Below, piece by piece: positions 59,800 to 62,249 of a DNA stretch of 62,249 bases (positions within the stretch are counted from its first letter, which is position 1; every line of letters starts with the position of its first letter). Origin of the DNA: an uncultured bacterium. Its GTDB lineage: Bacteria > Krumholzibacteriota > Krumholzibacteriia > LZORAL124-64-63. The stretch lies in the NCBI GenBank assembly GCA_937864225.1, contig CALMJK010000004.1:75700-137948 (forward strand), given 5' to 3'. The notes under the pieces were generated by a model that worked only from the letters and a program-made list of their open reading frames with translations, was not told the origin of the DNA and ran no database searches. Position numbers and translations under genes: made by a program.

Positions 59800-60275
59800 T
59801 CGAGGGCATCCGCCGCTTCTTCGGCGAGCGTCTGGCCCGCGAGGAGGGGAATCGAGCGCCGGATCGCCGGCTGGAAGTGGCCACCTGCGCGCTGCTCCTG
59901 GAGGCGGCTCACGCTGACGAAGAGCTGGACGCGCAAGAAAAGCAGGCGATCGTTGATCTCGTGAGGCAACGCTTCGGTCTGGCCGCCGACGAGGTGGAGC
60001 AGCTCCTCGCGCAGGCCGAACAAGAGCGTGGCGCTAGCACCGGCGTCTACGATTTCACGCGCCTGATTTCGGAGGCCTGGGACCGGCGCGAGCGGCAGGC
60101 TCTGCTGGCGCTCGTCTGGCGGGTCGTCTACAGCGATGGCCGCCTGGAGGCGCACGAGGACGCGCTCATGCACAAGCTGGCCCATTTGCTGGGCTTGAGC
60201 CACCAGGAACTCATTGCGCTGAAGCTCAAGGTCAAAGGGGAGCAATCGCCCCCCGCCGCGCCCGGCGCCGCCTGA
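59796..60275 (+). CDS. TerB/DjlA-N-like helical protein
   Basis: A 159-residue, all-helical protein of the TerB family (TerB or the N-terminal domain of DjlA). Typical features are ADEELDAQEKQAIVDLVRQ and VVYSDGRLEAHEDALMHKLA, with acidic sites near the helix starts that may bind metal. The family is linked with tellurite resistance and stress, and with co-chaperones. The ATG overlaps the alr stop. No ter cluster is seen, so the role is unknown. Confidence 0.8.
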   Translation: MIEGIRRFFGERLAREEGNRAPDRRLEVATCALLLEAAHADEELDAQEKQAIVDLVRQRFGLAADEVEQLLAQAEQERGASTGVYDFTRLISEAWDRRERQALLALVWRVVYSDGRLEAHEDALMHKLAHLLGLSHQELIALKLKVKGEQSPPAAPGAA

Positions 60276-60307
60276 AATCGCCGCTCGCCCGCGGCGCGGC
60301 GCCGCCC

Positions 60308-60901
60308 TCAGTCGAGATCGAGTTGCGGGGCCTCGACTTCGATCAACGCGTGAGCGGCCAAGCTGGCCCGGGCCGCCACAACCGCGTCCACGCGCCCGCT
60401 GATCTCCCCTTCGCCCGCGGCCTCGTACTCGTGCACCGGGGAATAGACCTCGACGCCCCGGCCTTCGGCATCCCGCGTGACGACGGGTTCCCCTCCCGCA
60501 CGCCGGGCTCCGGCAGGCAAGGCGCCCAGCAGGGCCAGGACCTCTTCCGCGTGGCGGGGGGTGAACACGTGATAGCGGAAGCCGAAATGAGCGTGCCTGA
60601 TCTGGCGGATCTCGACTAGGCGCAGGCCCGCTTCCTGTTCCAGGCGCGTCTGGGCGCCGCGCAGCAGCTCCAGCCCGCGCTCATCCACGACCGCACGCAC
60701 GGCCTTGCACCGCCCCACCAACTCGCGCAGCCGTTCGCCCAGCGAGTGCTCGGCGGCCTCCCCGCAGCTGAAATCCAAGAGACCCGCGTGCCCGGCCCCC
60801 AGGTAGAGTCCGCGCAGGAAGCCGCGCGCGGCCTCGTCCGAGCCGGCGAGCACGGCCAGATGGAAGGACGGTTCTTTCGTCGTGTGCGCCTCGCGCGTCA
60901 T
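60308..60901 (-). CDS. Unknown cytoplasmic protein next to NhaD
   Basis: A 197-residue protein (start ATG 60901 after AGGGGG and seven bases). I do not recognise a family. It has no signal peptide or membrane segment and appears alpha/beta (FHLAVLAGSDEAARGFLRGL, AVVDERGLELLRG, FGFRYHVFTPRHAEEVLALL). Its start lies 11 bases after the NhaD-like stop, so they are likely co-transcribed. It may be a regulator or partner of the antiporter, but this is inference only. Confidence 0.6.
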   Translation of the reverse strand: MTREAHTTKEPSFHLAVLAGSDEAARGFLRGLYLGAGHAGLLDFSCGEAAEHSLGERLRELVGRCKAVRAVVDERGLELLRGAQTRLEQEAGLRLVEIRQIRHAHFGFRYHVFTPRHAEEVLALLGALPAGARRAGGEPVVTRDAEGRGVEVYSPVHEYEAAGEGEISGRVDAVVAARASLAAHALIEVEAPQLDLD

Positions 60902-60912
60902 GCCCGGGCCCC

Positions 60913-62249
60913 CTAGCGGAAGAACAACAGCGTCACGATGACGAAGGTCGGGATCAGGAACGGGATCGACCAGCGCAGCATGTAGCCGAAGAAGCTGGGC
61001 ATGGGCACGCCGGCCTCCTCCGCGATCGACTTGACCATGAAATTGGGCGCGTTGCCGATGTAGGTGTTGGCCCCCATGAAGACGGCGCCAGCCGAGACGG
61101 CGGTGAGGTCCATGACGAAGCCATGATGGGGCGCGACGCCGGACACGTACCCGAGCAGGGCGGGCACCTGGCTCTCCGGCACTCCCAGGCTGCCCAGCGC
61201 CGTGTTGAAGAAGGTCAGGTAGGTGGGTGCATTGTCCAGGAAGCTGGACAGCCCGCCCGTCGCCCAGAAGAAATGGATCGGCTCGCGCACGGAAGCGATG
61301 AAGCCAGCCATGGCGCCGCGCTCGCCGGCCTGCAGGATGGCCAGCGCCGGGATGATCGTCACGAAGATGGCGGCGAAGAGGATCGCCACTTCGCGGATCG
61401 GCCCCCAGCCGAATTCGTTGCGCTCGCGCACGACGCGCGCCGTCGTGCGCAGCGAGAGCCAGCCCATCAGCAGCAGGAAACCGTCGCGGACGAGGTTCTG
61501 AACCTCGACCTGCACGTGGCCGAAGACGTGGATCGCGCCCATTTTCACGGACCCGGAGAAGAGCACGCCGCCCATCACGCCGAGCAGCAGCAACAGATTG
61601 TGCAGCCCCAGCACCCTGAAGCCGCGCTCGCCCGGCGCGACGGGCGCGGGGCGCCCGCTCTCGCGGGCAGCCAGGCGCCGGTCGACCAGATAGAACGCCA
61701 GCAGCAGGAGGAACACGCAGACCGCGGTTTCGCGCAGGATCGCGGTCGTCACCCAGAAGAACGGCACGCCGTGCAGGAAGCCCAAAAACAGCGGCGGGTC
61801 GCCCAGTGGCGTGAGTGAGCCGCCGATGTTCGAGACGAGGAAGATGAAGAAGACGACCACGTGAGCCTTGTTGCGGCGCCAGGCGTTCGCTCTCAGCACA
61901 GGACGGATCAGCACGATCGAGGAGCCCGTCGTGCCGATCCACGATGCCAACAGCGTGCCGACCAGCAGCAGGAGGGTGTTCTGCCCGGGCGTGCCTTGCA
62001 GCGCGCCGCCCACGAAGATTCCGCCCGCGATGGTGAACAGCGCCCAAAGCAGGATGATGAACGGGATGTAGTCGATGACCGCGATGTGGATGATCGACTG
62101 CAGCGCCTCGCCGCGGTAGGCCAGCAGGAATGGCACCGCCAGAATCAGCGCCCAGGCCAACGACACCTTGGGATAGTGGTGATGCCAGAAGTGGGGAGCC
62201 AGCAGAGGGAACAGCGCGATCGAAAGCAGAATGCCGGCGAACGGCAAGG
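60913..62249 (-). CDS. NhaD-like sodium:proton antiporter, 5' end cut by window
   Basis: A polytopic membrane protein of at least 445 residues of the NhaD/ion-transporter superfamily, with about ten to twelve hydrophobic segments. It begins in the window with PFAGILLSIALFPLLAPHFW, which belongs near the family's N-terminus; the frame stays open to the window end, so a few residues are missing. NIGGSLTPLGDPPLFLGFL and LSSFLDNAPTYLTFFN are family blocks. NhaD exports Na+ in exchange for H+. Another member of the superfamily is possible. The neighbour downstream is the unknown gene at 60308. Confidence 0.88.
   Translation of the reverse strand, partial: LPFAGILLSIALFPLLAPHFWHHHYPKVSLAWALILAVPFLLAYRGEALQSIIHIAVIDYIPFIILLWALFTIAGGIFVGGALQGTPGQNTLLLLVGTLLASWIGTTGSSIVLIRPVLRANAWRRNKAHVVVFFIFLVSNIGGSLTPLGDPPLFLGFLHGVPFFWVTTAILRETAVCVFLLLLAFYLVDRRLAARESGRPAPVAPGERGFRVLGLHNLLLLLGVMGGVLFSGSVKMGAIHVFGHVQVEVQNLVRDGFLLLMGWLSLRTTARVVRERNEFGWGPIREVAILFAAIFVTIIPALAILQAGERGAMAGFIASVREPIHFFWATGGLSSFLDNAPTYLTFFNTALGSLGVPESQVPALLGYVSGVAPHHGFVMDLTAVSAGAVFMGANTYIGNAPNFMVKSIAEEAGVPMPSFFGYMLRWSIPFLIPTFVIVTLLFFR

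Noticed and set aside
1..62249. CRISPR array, prophage or insertion sequence
   Set aside because: No regular short repeats, integrase, transposase or phage structural gene was found; gene order looks like ordinary chromosome.

Overview
The window is about 62 kb of very GC-rich, densely packed bacterial chromosome. Genes are mostly joined by 4-base start/stop overlaps (ATGA, GTGA, TTGA), with good Shine-Dalgarno sequences and frequent GTG and TTG starts. Outer-membrane functions (a large LptD-type protein, a Wzi-family capsule protein, a GT9 heptosyltransferase-like enzyme, several signal-peptide proteins) show a diderm. A PorX-type response regulator with a PglZ domain, next to a PorY-like kinase, is best known from Bacteroidota and relatives. 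A poorly cultivated FCB-type lineage such as Krumholzibacteriota, Eisenbacteria or Gemmatimonadota-like bacteria is my best guess, but the phylum is not proven by what I can see. I found no CRISPR array, insertion sequence, tRNA or rRNA.

Layout. 1-11.3 kb: end of a Clp/Hsp100 ATPase, a C4 zinc-ribbon protein and a PTS IIA protein, rsgA, a GT9 glycosyltransferase, two TPR proteins (one about 1,290 residues), an M50 membrane protease, an FN3 lipoprotein, then a 0.4-kb gap and HU. 11.3-17.2 kb: threonine aldolase, nadE, and an overlapping string rsmI-CDP-alcohol phosphatidyltransferase-tmk, then a C-terminal processing protease. 17.2-24 kb: metK with a methionine gamma-lyase-like gene on the minus strand, then two tandem ABC exporter pairs and an Mpg-type DNA glycosylase. 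24-30.5 kb: a catalytic plus non-catalytic M16 protease pair, Wzi, and a thioredoxin-fold protein. 30.5-33.4 kb (minus): pyrF-pyrE and a GT-C-like membrane protein.

33.4-46.7 kb (plus): serS, a PorY/PorX-like two-component pair, tsaE, a tsaB-rimI fusion, accD, folC, a ROK kinase and lptD. 46.7-55.1 kb: a second HU, a metallophosphatase/tetraheme cytochrome with an in-frame UGA in a Cys-Gly-Cys-type motif, a secreted unknown, a DnaQ-type exonuclease, two small zinc-ribbon genes, an outer-membrane-like unknown and two unusual signalling proteins. 55.1-60.3 kb: Fur, FeoB, a Cys-rich mini-protein, a DtxR-FeoA fusion, alanine racemase and a TerB-like protein. The window ends with an unknown gene and a truncated NhaD-like antiporter on the minus strand.

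Most notable is the gene at 47251-48621. A single UGA replaces the second cysteine codon of a conserved CGC motif, the frame is open on both sides, and a compact hairpin follows the UGA at a distance suitable for a bacterial SECIS. This is a candidate new selenoprotein family member: a metallophosphoesterase fused to a tetraheme cytochrome c. Ordinary gene callers would miss its N-terminus.
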